A stretch of 64,000 bases of DNA, taken from the NCBI GenBank assembly GCA_001603905.1, contig LVAE01000062.1, positions 1 to 64,000 on the forward strand, written 5' to 3'. This stretch comes from Fibrobacterales bacterium Fibro_02 (GTDB lineage Bacteria; Fibrobacterota; Fibrobacteria; Fibrobacterales; Fibrobacteraceae). The notes beneath the pieces were generated by a model. It was given only the letters and a program-made list of their open reading frames with translations. It did no database searches and was not told where the DNA came from. Within the stretch, counting starts at the first letter, position 1; every line of letters starts with the position of its first letter. Position numbers and translations under genes: made by a program. Shown here one piece after another: positions 26,235-34,139 of the stretch.

Positions 26235-27959
26235 CTACCTAAGCGTAGCTCCATTTACTTTATAGCGTTTTTCGCCATCGCGGATAATCGCATTATGCCG
26301 CTCCCTTTGAATGAAGGGGGCGTTTTTCTTTTGGGCACCCAATGAACCAGCCGAAGGCTCGCGAGCCGCAAAGCCCGTCGTCTTCACACTTTCATCGACA
26401 TAGATCTTGCCCAAATAAACGGCAGGCTGTTCTTCGCCGCAAGACCCTATGCCAGTAGGCACGCGGTTGGCAAATTCGATTTCACCGATTTTCAGATACA
26501 CCTGATAACGATTCCTATCGTTCCCCTTTATCTTGACCGAAATTTCAAGTTCATTGTTCCCGTCGAATGTCATCACGGTATCGCCGCCCGCAACCGAGAT
26601 TGTGCGGCTATGGATATTGCGGGAATCGATATCCGACAACTCATAATAAGTCGGCATCGGACACATGTCCAAACCGCTCCCATCCAAATCCTCTAGAACA
26701 GCAAGCTTCACAGGAGCTTTCCATGTCAGGTTGCCAAAGCCCACATTCTGTATACGGAGCTTCGCACGCAGCATATGGTCTTCGCCCACCGTATCGCTCA
26801 ACCACGATTCACGCAGAACAAAGCGATAACCAAGATGGTCGTTGATGTACTTGAAGCCTGTAAGGTCCACGTCGCGCGACGGGTCATAGTCAAAATCCTT
26901 CTGCTTGAACGGAGTCTTTTTCCAGCTATCAATCAAATTGTTGTTCCACTGAATATTCAGATAACTTGTATGCGTTCGGAAGCCCTCGTACGCCAAGAAC
27001 TCCGGCGTATTGATGACCTGGTAGCCGTTCGCCGTCGTTAGCGCCTCGCCGCCGTAGGGAGTATTGATGCCGTACTTCTCGAGCCACGCCACACCCTCCT
27101 CGCGGCAGATAGAAGTCTTGCAATCCGCGCCCCAGGTGCCGTAATCGTACTGCGTTCCCAAGTAGCCATCATTGAACATTCCCACGCGGTACATGGTGTC
27201 GCCCTTCGCCTTCGCAATCTCCGCAAACTTCTCGCCGTCGATATGGAAGTCGACGCCCCAGTTGTTGAAGCCCAAAACCTTCGCGGAATAGTTTCCCGTG
27301 CGCGTAAGGATTTTCAATTCGGGTGGAGTGTTGCGCAACATCAGATTTACCGCTTCGGCCACGCGATCGTAAGTGATGCTCGTATCGGAATGCATCTCGC
27401 CGTAGGCGCCATGCATGCCCATCTCGAGCGCCACAATCACGTCGGTGTTTTTCGAAAGCACAGGCGCCAACTGCTTCACATGCTTTAGCACCCACTCGTG
27501 GGCCGGAGTCACGTTGCTACGGCCATTGTACCACGGGTCGTAACAGATTCGCACAATCACGTGCCCGCCAAAGTCGCGAATGTTGTCGAAGGTCTGCTGC
27601 AAAACATTCAGGGCGTCTTCGGTCAGGTCCCGGCTCACGCCGCGCACCGTATCGCGTATCCCTCCCGTCGTGTCAATCGAAAGCCAGGCGTTACTGCTGA
27701 ATTCCGAAATTTCCGCGCGCAGGTGTAACAACTTGCCATACGGCTTTTCAATCGGCTTGCCTCCCGAAGGTTTCAAATGCAACACCTGCGGCGTATAGAA
27801 CCCGCGGTCGAAATTTTCGAGTGTCGCCATCGCGTCGGTCGTATCGACACCCTGCTTCACGAGGCCAGCCGCCAAAACGGGCGTATGCAAAAATGCAAAC
27901 GACAGGGCCACAAGAGCCAGCCGCTTCAAACTGAAAAAATGGGATCCATTTATAGACAT
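26235..27959 (-). CDS. Exported DUF4874/DUF4832 protein
   Basis: About 574 residues with a signal peptide (RLALVALSFAFLHTPVLA). Residues 60-230 resemble DUF4874 (FYTPQVLHL, LSIDTTGGIRDTVRG, VIVRICYDPWYNGRSN, VALEMGMHGAYGEMH), a TIM-barrel-like fold reminiscent of glycoside hydrolases. The following DUF4832 part contains VDFHIDGEKF, NDGYLGTQYDYGTW, YLNIQWN and a beta-rich end. Acidic residues at strand ends (ALEMGMHGAYGEMHSD) fit a carbohydrate-active enzyme, but the substrate is unknown. The ATG at 27959 is used; a GTG at 27986 is an alternative with no better ribosome-binding site. Confidence 0.75.
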   Translation of the reverse strand: MSINGSHFFSLKRLALVALSFAFLHTPVLAAGLVKQGVDTTDAMATLENFDRGFYTPQVLHLKPSGGKPIEKPYGKLLHLRAEISEFSSNAWLSIDTTGGIRDTVRGVSRDLTEDALNVLQQTFDNIRDFGGHVIVRICYDPWYNGRSNVTPAHEWVLKHVKQLAPVLSKNTDVIVALEMGMHGAYGEMHSDTSITYDRVAEAVNLMLRNTPPELKILTRTGNYSAKVLGFNNWGVDFHIDGEKFAEIAKAKGDTMYRVGMFNDGYLGTQYDYGTWGADCKTSICREEGVAWLEKYGINTPYGGEALTTANGYQVINTPEFLAYEGFRTHTSYLNIQWNNNLIDSWKKTPFKQKDFDYDPSRDVDLTGFKYINDHLGYRFVLRESWLSDTVGEDHMLRAKLRIQNVGFGNLTWKAPVKLAVLEDLDGSGLDMCPMPTYYELSDIDSRNIHSRTISVAGGDTVMTFDGNNELEISVKIKGNDRNRYQVYLKIGEIEFANRVPTGIGSCGEEQPAVYLGKIYVDESVKTTGFAAREPSAGSLGAQKKNAPFIQRERHNAIIRDGEKRYKVNGATLR

Positions 27960-28108
27960 ACCTTCAATATATACTTTTTTCGCCACTTTTCACAAATAAT
28001 CCAAATAAAAACATTCCATATTGAAATATAGACATCGCAAAAAAAATTCCCCTTCGCCTTTTTTCAAGGTATATTCCTTATTATAACGTTTCAAAACGGG
28101 AGGGAATT

Positions 28109-29131
28109 ATGAAGAACATTTACCTAAAAATCTTTGCTGCTACGATAGCCCTTGGAATTACAGGGTGTCTTGAAGATATGGCGGCAAACACGAATGCGAA
28201 TACGAACGCAAACGCCAATGCCGAAAGCAACAGCTCAACCACACCTCAAGAGACAACGCCGACCGTCACGCCCCCCGCTGCGGATAACACAGTGATCAAT
28301 CCGACAACTACGCCCGATCCGTTAGTTACTCCCGACCCGGTCAACGTAGATCCGGCAGGAACTCCCACAGAGGTGCCCAGTACACCGGCAACTACGCCGC
28401 AAGTTATCGTCACGGCAAGTGGGGACATATACATGATTCAAGGAGGCGACACCACCCTTGTACAAAAAGGAACAATAACCCCATATGACGAAGACGATGA
28501 AACATCGTTCACTCCGTTGGTTGTCGGTGACGCTATGTCTGCATCACAGCTTCAACCCTCTGACTGCAAGAACGAGTTCTGGTGCGGAGCAAAAAAGGAT
28601 GCAACGATAGAGGCCGGCTTCGGTCCAGGCGAATGGTTCGCCTACACAGACGAACGTGACGATGGCAACTCCTACTGGACATGGCCTGCCGCAGACTGGG
28701 AAGGCATTGTCAGTGCCTGTAATGGTATATGCGGAGTCTCTACGTTGGGGCCTGCCTATATGTACCCCTACATGGGCTTCGGATTCTTCTTGACGGAAAA
28801 TCACGATGCCGTAGACATCACCGACTGGGGTGGAATCTGCGTTACCTATTCTACGGACACCAAGATGAGAATAGGCTTGCATCCCAATGAAGAAGGGCAA
28901 GCGGCTATGGAATATAACGATTTCCGAGTCGCCCTGCCCCCCGGCAAGAATATCACGAAGAACTTTGCCTGGTCTGATTTTAAGCAGGATATAGGATGGG
29001 GTAAAGCATATGACCGAGATCTACTCCTGACGCAGATTGTCGAGATAGTCTTCGCCTATCAGGATATGGGTGCCGGCTCCGTTTCCTCCTTCAACATTTC
29101 GAAGATCGGAAAATACGGAACCTGCAATTAG
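28109..29131 (+). CDS. Lipoprotein with Thr/Pro linker and carbohydrate-binding-like domain
   Basis: 340 residues: lipobox GITGC, an Asn/Ala repeat (NTNANTNANANA), then a long Thr/Pro/Val linker to about residue 110. The C-terminal 190 residues form a globular beta-rich domain (GEWFAYTDERDDGNSYWTW, GFGFFLTEN, VDITDWGGICVTY, FRVALPPG, FNISKIGKYGTC) that shares layout with the C-terminal half of the 52325 protein, including ITDWGGICVTY versus ISANNGYCIVY. This pattern is like CBM11/CBM30-type jelly rolls, so carbohydrate binding at the cell surface is the likely role. GGGAGG precedes the ATG and a terminator follows. Confidence 0.8.
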   Translation: MKNIYLKIFAATIALGITGCLEDMAANTNANTNANANAESNSSTTPQETTPTVTPPAADNTVINPTTTPDPLVTPDPVNVDPAGTPTEVPSTPATTPQVIVTASGDIYMIQGGDTTLVQKGTITPYDEDDETSFTPLVVGDAMSASQLQPSDCKNEFWCGAKKDATIEAGFGPGEWFAYTDERDDGNSYWTWPAADWEGIVSACNGICGVSTLGPAYMYPYMGFGFFLTENHDAVDITDWGGICVTYSTDTKMRIGLHPNEEGQAAMEYNDFRVALPPGKNITKNFAWSDFKQDIGWGKAYDRDLLLTQIVEIVFAYQDMGAGSVSSFNISKIGKYGTCN

Positions 29132-29151
29132 AATTCCCTCCCACAAAAGAG

Positions 29152-29178
29152 AAGCCCGCACACTTGTGCGGGCTTTTC
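29152..29178 (+). terminator. Terminator of the 28109 lipoprotein gene
   Basis: AAGCCCGCACA (29152-29162) and TGTGCGGGCTT (29165-29175) around a 2-nt gap, then TT. Perfect 11-bp arms. Confidence 0.8.
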
Positions 29179-29213
29179 TAATTTGCGTTTCTAATTTGTC
29201 CTAGAAGTCAAAG

Positions 29214-31157
29214 TTACTTCTTGAAATATTTCTTCACGGCCGGGTGATGCGGCTGCAGCTTTTTCAGCTTCTTGTAAGACGCCTTGGCTTCGGCAGCCAT
29301 ACCGAGCGCTTCCTGAATAGCCGCCATGTGTTCCCAATAGACAAAATCTTCATCGAAACGCGGACTCTTGATTTGCTTCATGGTTTCAAGCGCCTCGGCA
29401 AACTTACCCTTGCGGTAAAGGCCCCACGCCCAGGAATCCACATAGGCCTCCGATGGTTCCGAATCCTTGTACTTAGCCGACTGCAAAAGTGCCTTTTCAA
29501 CCAAAGCAATTCCCTTGTCCAATTCCTCGGGAGTACGGTTCAGGTCAATCAAAGTATAGCCGTAGTAGTTCTGGACTTCGGCCACGTCAACCTGTGGCTC
29601 CGCAAATCCCAGAATATAGTCGAACATCGCGAAGGCTTCGTCGTAGCGGTCCATACGTTCCAGGTTCATCGCCATCAGCACGCGAATTCCGAGATCCGCA
29701 GAATCCTTCGCAGCCAAGTCACGGTAAAATACGTCCGCGCGTTCACGCAGGGCAAGCGCCTTCTTGATCCTTGCGGAATCGCCGATATCCTTCTGCCAAA
29801 TTTCCTGCGCTTCCACGCACAGAATCCGCGCATACACGCTGCGGAACTGGCGACGGTTGCGTTCCACGTCATAAGCCATGCGTTTCATCGAGGCGGAATC
29901 GGCAATGCCCTCCATCGGAGTCCACTTATCCCACACCGCAATCAGAGAATCCAGCATCTTGTAGGCCTTGCCGTACATTCCTGCAGTACCGTAGGTCAAG
30001 GCCAGCTGCGCCTTGTCGCCACCGAGCGCAACGGAGTCCGCCTTCTCGGCATAACGCACAGCATCCTTCGGTTTGTTTTCCTTAAAAGCAATCGCCGAAA
30101 GCGTATGATAGGCACTCGTCACATAGACGCGCTGGTCTACAATATTCTCGGCGGCATACTTTAAATGGACCTTCGCGCTGTCCAGGCCGCCAAACAGATA
30201 CTCGTAATGTCCCAGGAAATTAGCAAGTAGCGGAGTACGCACGCCATCTTCGATGTACTTTTTCTTCAGCAGCTCATAGGCGGCCTTGCGGTCCGTCTCG
30301 GCGAGAGTGCTCATCAGGAGCACCACCATCGATTCGTCATCGGGCGTAGATTCCGTAAGCGTATCGACAACCGCACGGACTTCCTTCAGGCGCTTCTGGA
30401 ACACAAGCCCCTGCACCATCTGCAAAAGCATTTTCTTGTCGCCGGTCGCCTCGTGGCCCTTCGCAAAAAGTTCCACGACTGCAGAATCCTTATGCTGGTC
30501 CAGCAGCAGTTTCAGCTGGCGCTGGAAAAGCGTCGGCATATAATTCACCTGCGGCAGAAGCAGGTCATAGATGCGCACGAGTTCCTTACCGTCCTGCACC
30601 GCTTCCAAGAAAAGGCTATAGTCATACAGGAGCGTCATGTCCTGATAGCGGGAGGTATCGAGTGCCGCATTGAAATACTTGCGGGCGGAATCGGCGCGGC
30701 CATCCTTCACATACAAATGAGCGAGCAAGCCGAGCTGGAATGCCGTCGGGCGACCCTTCAGGCGATTAGCACGCTGGGCCTGCAACAGGGCAACAGAATC
30801 CGCACCCTGCGCCGCCATAATCTCGGCAAGCTTAAAGGCAAGGAAACGGCTGTTCGGGTCCGATTCAGCAGCGTGCTGCCAGAACACGTTCGCAAGGGCG
30901 CGTTCGCCACGCAGTTCCATTTCCTGGGCGCGGATAAAAGATTCATGAGCCGCATCAATATTCTGCGGCAAGGCAGGTTCCTCGGCGGAAGCCTTCTTGA
31001 TAGAATCAAGCTTCGCATTCACCGCCTTTGCAATCGCAACGGAGTCATCGGCCGTCAGGACTTCGCCCTTTTTCGCAGACGAGGCGCAACCGCCAAACGA
31101 CAGCGCCATCACCGAAAGCGCTACCATAGCCGCAAGCGAAAGGAACCGAGACTTCAT
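29214..31157 (-). CDS. TPR-repeat lipoprotein
   Basis: About 647 residues with a lipobox (MALSFGGC), then helix-turn-helix repeats throughout: SFIRAQEMELRGERALANVFWQHA, LGLLAHLYVKDGRADSARKYFNAAL, and C-terminal LYRKGKFAEALETMKQI and MAAIQEALGMAAEAKASYKKL. Such TPR lipoproteins act as scaffolds or assembly factors in the envelope. The start is an ATG at 31157, 6 bases after AGGA; TTG 31163 and ATG 31160 are alternatives. It is the last gene of the purA-crp-PASTA-TPR run, 8 bp after the PASTA gene. Confidence 0.88.
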   Translation of the reverse strand: MKSRFLSLAAMVALSVMALSFGGCASSAKKGEVLTADDSVAIAKAVNAKLDSIKKASAEEPALPQNIDAAHESFIRAQEMELRGERALANVFWQHAAESDPNSRFLAFKLAEIMAAQGADSVALLQAQRANRLKGRPTAFQLGLLAHLYVKDGRADSARKYFNAALDTSRYQDMTLLYDYSLFLEAVQDGKELVRIYDLLLPQVNYMPTLFQRQLKLLLDQHKDSAVVELFAKGHEATGDKKMLLQMVQGLVFQKRLKEVRAVVDTLTESTPDDESMVVLLMSTLAETDRKAAYELLKKKYIEDGVRTPLLANFLGHYEYLFGGLDSAKVHLKYAAENIVDQRVYVTSAYHTLSAIAFKENKPKDAVRYAEKADSVALGGDKAQLALTYGTAGMYGKAYKMLDSLIAVWDKWTPMEGIADSASMKRMAYDVERNRRQFRSVYARILCVEAQEIWQKDIGDSARIKKALALRERADVFYRDLAAKDSADLGIRVLMAMNLERMDRYDEAFAMFDYILGFAEPQVDVAEVQNYYGYTLIDLNRTPEELDKGIALVEKALLQSAKYKDSEPSEAYVDSWAWGLYRKGKFAEALETMKQIKSPRFDEDFVYWEHMAAIQEALGMAAEAKASYKKLKKLQPHHPAVKKYFKK

Positions 31158-31165
31158 CATCAATC

Positions 31166-31939
31166 CTAGTCCGCGATTACAAAGTCAATCTTGGAATCGG
31201 GCGGCAGATAGTCGCCATGCTTCGGCATCGTCTCGATAACCGTACCCGGCTGACGGCCTTCTTCGTCTTTCTTGCGCTTGATCTTGCCGACCTTGAAGCC
31301 GAGGTTTTCAACTTTAGAATAAACGTTATCGATGAGCTCGCCGCTAAAATCGGGGAGCAGAGTCTTGCCCTGCGTTGCACCCGCCGAAATAACGACCTTC
31401 ACCGTATCGCCCACGCGGACCTTCTGTCCTGCAAACGGGATCGTACGAATCACGACTCCGCGAGGAATGCTCTGGTGGGCGCCCTTCACAATCGCGCCCT
31501 GCACGAGGCCCGCGCGGCTAAGGGAAATAGAGGCCTGCTTCTGGCTCTTGCCACGAAGATCAGGAATTTCCACTTCGCGAAGTCCCATACTCTTGGTCAG
31601 CTTGACGGTACGCCCGAGCTTTGCGGTGCGTCCGGCAGCAGGCATCTGCACCAGCACGAGGCCTTCCGGGATCTGTGCGCTGTAGCGGCCTTCTTCGAGC
31701 CATTCGTACTTGAAACCCGCCGAGTCCAGGGCCTTTTCAGCAGCTTCCTGCGACATACCTTCAAGATTCGGGACTTCACCCGTCGAGGCGAAATGACCCG
31801 AGAAAATCGGCATCAGCAGCTTGTCGACGGCAAAGGCAAGCACAATCAAGAGAACAATCCAGACAGCAATCGCCTTCACGATCGGCGCCGTCTTGAACCA
31901 CGTCAGAACTTTGTTCAAAATACTTTTTACTTTATCCAT
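31166..31939 (-). CDS. Membrane-anchored protein with three PASTA domains
   Basis: 257 residues: short cytosolic N-terminus, one transmembrane helix (AIAVWIVLLIVLAFAV, about 24-42), then three PASTA domains: EVPNLEGMSQEAAEKALDS, VEIPDLRGKSQKQASISLSR and TLLPDFSGELIDNVYSKVE, each with its closing VKLTKS, VKVVISAG or IDFVIAD strand. PASTA domains sense peptidoglycan in Ser/Thr kinases and penicillin-binding proteins, but here there is no kinase or transpeptidase domain. It lies between a Crp-type regulator and a TPR lipoprotein with 11- and 8-bp gaps. Confidence 0.9.
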   Translation of the reverse strand: MDKVKSILNKVLTWFKTAPIVKAIAVWIVLLIVLAFAVDKLLMPIFSGHFASTGEVPNLEGMSQEAAEKALDSAGFKYEWLEEGRYSAQIPEGLVLVQMPAAGRTAKLGRTVKLTKSMGLREVEIPDLRGKSQKQASISLSRAGLVQGAIVKGAHQSIPRGVVIRTIPFAGQKVRVGDTVKVVISAGATQGKTLLPDFSGELIDNVYSKVENLGFKVGKIKRKKDEEGRQPGTVIETMPKHGDYLPPDSKIDFVIAD

Positions 31940-31950
31940 ATTAGGTAAGG

Positions 31951-32661
31951 CTACCCTTTAGTAGCTTTCTCCTGCAGGGCGCTTTCGTCGAAGATCACAA
32001 TATCCTTGCCGGTCATGGCGATTGCGTTTGCCTTCACCAGCAGAGAACAGATGCGGCTCACCGTTTCGCGAGTCGTACCCGACATATCGGCCAACTGCTG
32101 CTGGGTCGGGCGGTTGTGAATCACCGTCACCATCTGGCCGTTGTCCGTATGGATACGCATGCCGCGTTCTTCCATCAGGTTCAGGAGAGTACCCGCCACG
32201 CGGCCACTCACCGACATCGTCGACAAGGAACCGATCTGCTTGTTCGCCTTACGCAGTCTCTTGCTCATTTCGGACAAAAGAGACATCGCAATTTCAGGCG
32301 TCTGGCGAATAAGCGTCAGGAACGGTTCGCGGTGAATGATCATCAGCTGCGCATCGGTGACGGTGCGCACCGAGGCAGACCTCGGTTCGCCGTCGATGAG
32401 CGACATTTCACCAAAGAAGTCGCCGCGTTCCAAAAAACTGAGGATCGTCTCGCGCCCATCGACGCCGGTCATGTAGACCTGCACCGTCCCCGATGCAATC
32501 AGGTACAGCGCCTTCATCGAGCAGTCGCCTTCGAGCACCACAGTTTCGTCGCGGTTGAAGTCCTGGACAACAACCAAATTGGCCAGCAAGCCAAGTTGTT
32601 CTTCCGTCAATTCAGAGAAAAGGTCAACCCCTTTCAAGAGTCCACATACATCGTTGTCCAT
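31951..32661 (-). CDS. Crp/Fnr-family transcriptional regulator
   Basis: 236 residues. The N-terminal cyclic-nucleotide-binding fold (about 8-125) has ETVVLEGDCSMKALYLIASG and a phosphate-cassette-like RGDFFGEMSLIDGEPRSASV, close to the cAMP-binding RPGEFIGELGLFEEGQERSA pattern, with Glu and Arg at the ligand positions. A dimerisation helix follows, then the winged helix (PTQQQLADMSGTTRETVSRI). There are no FNR-type N-terminal cysteines, so cyclic nucleotide rather than oxygen sensing is likely. It lies just downstream of purA in the same direction. Confidence 0.92.
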   Translation of the reverse strand: MDNDVCGLLKGVDLFSELTEEQLGLLANLVVVQDFNRDETVVLEGDCSMKALYLIASGTVQVYMTGVDGRETILSFLERGDFFGEMSLIDGEPRSASVRTVTDAQLMIIHREPFLTLIRQTPEIAMSLLSEMSKRLRKANKQIGSLSTMSVSGRVAGTLLNLMEERGMRIHTDNGQMVTVIHNRPTQQQLADMSGTTRETVSRICSLLVKANAIAMTGKDIVIFDESALQEKATKG

Positions 32662-32682
32662 ATTCTTCTCCTTCGTTAGATC

Positions 32683-33966
32683 CTAGTCCAAATCCACGAT
32701 AATGCTCTGGTCACGCTTTGCACCGATCGAGATCATGCCGATCTTCACGCCCACGAGTTCCGCCATGCGGTTCAGGTACTTACGGGCATTTTCCGGCAGT
32801 TCTTCGAGCTTGCGGCACTTGGTGGTATCGCACTTCCAGCCCGGCATTTCTTCGTAGACCGGCACGCAACGACCGACCTTGGAAAGCTGGTTCGGGAAGT
32901 TCTCGATCTTTTCGCCGTCGCATTCGTAGTGAGTGCAAATCTTGATGGTATCGAAGGTGTCGAGCACGTCGAGCTTGGTGATGGCGAGGTGAGTCAGGCC
33001 GTTCACCACAGCAGCCTTGCGGACCACCGGAGCGTCGAACCAACCGCAGCGGCGGTTACGACCGGTCGTTGCACCATATTCGTTACCAATCTTGCGGAGC
33101 GTGTCGCCCGTTTCGTCCAAGAGTTCAGTCGGGAACGGACCGTTACCCACGCGGGTCGTGTAAGCCTTGACGACACCGACAACCTGGTCGATAGCCGTGG
33201 GGCCAATGCCAGCGCCGCAGCTTGCATAGCCTGCGACCGTGTTGCTGGAGGTCACGAACGGGTAAGTACCCTGGTCGACGTCGAGGATGGTACCCTGGGC
33301 ACCTTCGAACACCAGGCGCTTGCCAGCCTTCACGGCAGCATAGAGCATAGCGCTCACATCGCGCACGAACGGCTTGATCTTCTGGCCGAGTTCGAGGTAG
33401 TCCTTGATGACCTGTTCCGGATCGATTTCGGGAACATCGTACATCACCTTAAATTCTTCGTTGTGGACCTTGGCCATCGCTTCGACGCGGGGGCGAAGTT
33501 CGCGTTCGTCCATGAGATCACCCACGCGGACGCCGATACGGTTCACCTTGTCGCTGTAGCAGGGGCCAATGCCGCGGCCCGTCGTGCCGATAGCGCCCTT
33601 GCCAGCCTTCTTTTCCTTGGCCTTGTCGAGGGTAGAATGGTACGGGAGCACCACGTGTGCGTTGTCGGCAATGAACAGGCGACCTTCCGGGTTAATTCCC
33701 TTGGTGTGGAGGTCAGCGATTTCGGCAAGAGTCTGCACCGGGTCGAGCACAACGCCGTTACCGATCACGCAAATCTTGTCATCATGCATAATGCCCGAAG
33801 GAATCAGGTGGAACACGAACTTCTTGTCGCCCACTTCCACGGTATGGCCGGCATTTGCGCCGCCCTGGAAACGCACAATGTAGTCTGCGTCCAGAGTCAG
33901 AAAATCAACAACTTTGGCCTTGCCTTCGTCACCCCACTGGGAACCGATTACAACACGATTTGCCAT
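32683..33966 (-). CDS. purA: Adenylosuccinate synthetase
   Basis: Joins IMP and aspartate using GTP, first committed step to AMP. The 427-residue enzyme has the GTP-binding GSQWGDEGKAK (8-18), FQGGANAGHTV, IGTTGRGIGP, EGAQGTILDVDQGTYPFVTSS, GPFPTELLDETG, TGRNRRCGWFD and the base-binding KLDVLDTF. The ATG at 33966, 6 bases after GAAGGA, gives the usual MANRVVIGSQWG start; the open frame upstream to 34113 is not conserved. First gene of a run followed by crp, PASTA and TPR genes. Confidence 0.97.
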   Translation of the reverse strand: MANRVVIGSQWGDEGKAKVVDFLTLDADYIVRFQGGANAGHTVEVGDKKFVFHLIPSGIMHDDKICVIGNGVVLDPVQTLAEIADLHTKGINPEGRLFIADNAHVVLPYHSTLDKAKEKKAGKGAIGTTGRGIGPCYSDKVNRIGVRVGDLMDERELRPRVEAMAKVHNEEFKVMYDVPEIDPEQVIKDYLELGQKIKPFVRDVSAMLYAAVKAGKRLVFEGAQGTILDVDQGTYPFVTSSNTVAGYASCGAGIGPTAIDQVVGVVKAYTTRVGNGPFPTELLDETGDTLRKIGNEYGATTGRNRRCGWFDAPVVRKAAVVNGLTHLAITKLDVLDTFDTIKICTHYECDGEKIENFPNQLSKVGRCVPVYEEMPGWKCDTTKCRKLEELPENARKYLNRMAELVGVKIGMISIGAKRDQSIIVDLD

Positions 33967-34139
33967 ATATCCTTCATTTTTTTGACCCGGCGAACGAAAC
34001 CCGAACAGGCAGTCCGCAGGTCGATTGCTTGTTAAACGACGAAATTCAAACGCAGGGGACTTCCCTGCGCCCTTTTTCGCCATAAAGATAGCAAAGAGTG
34101 ACAAATCGCACACTATCTAAAAGTGCCGATTTGCATAAA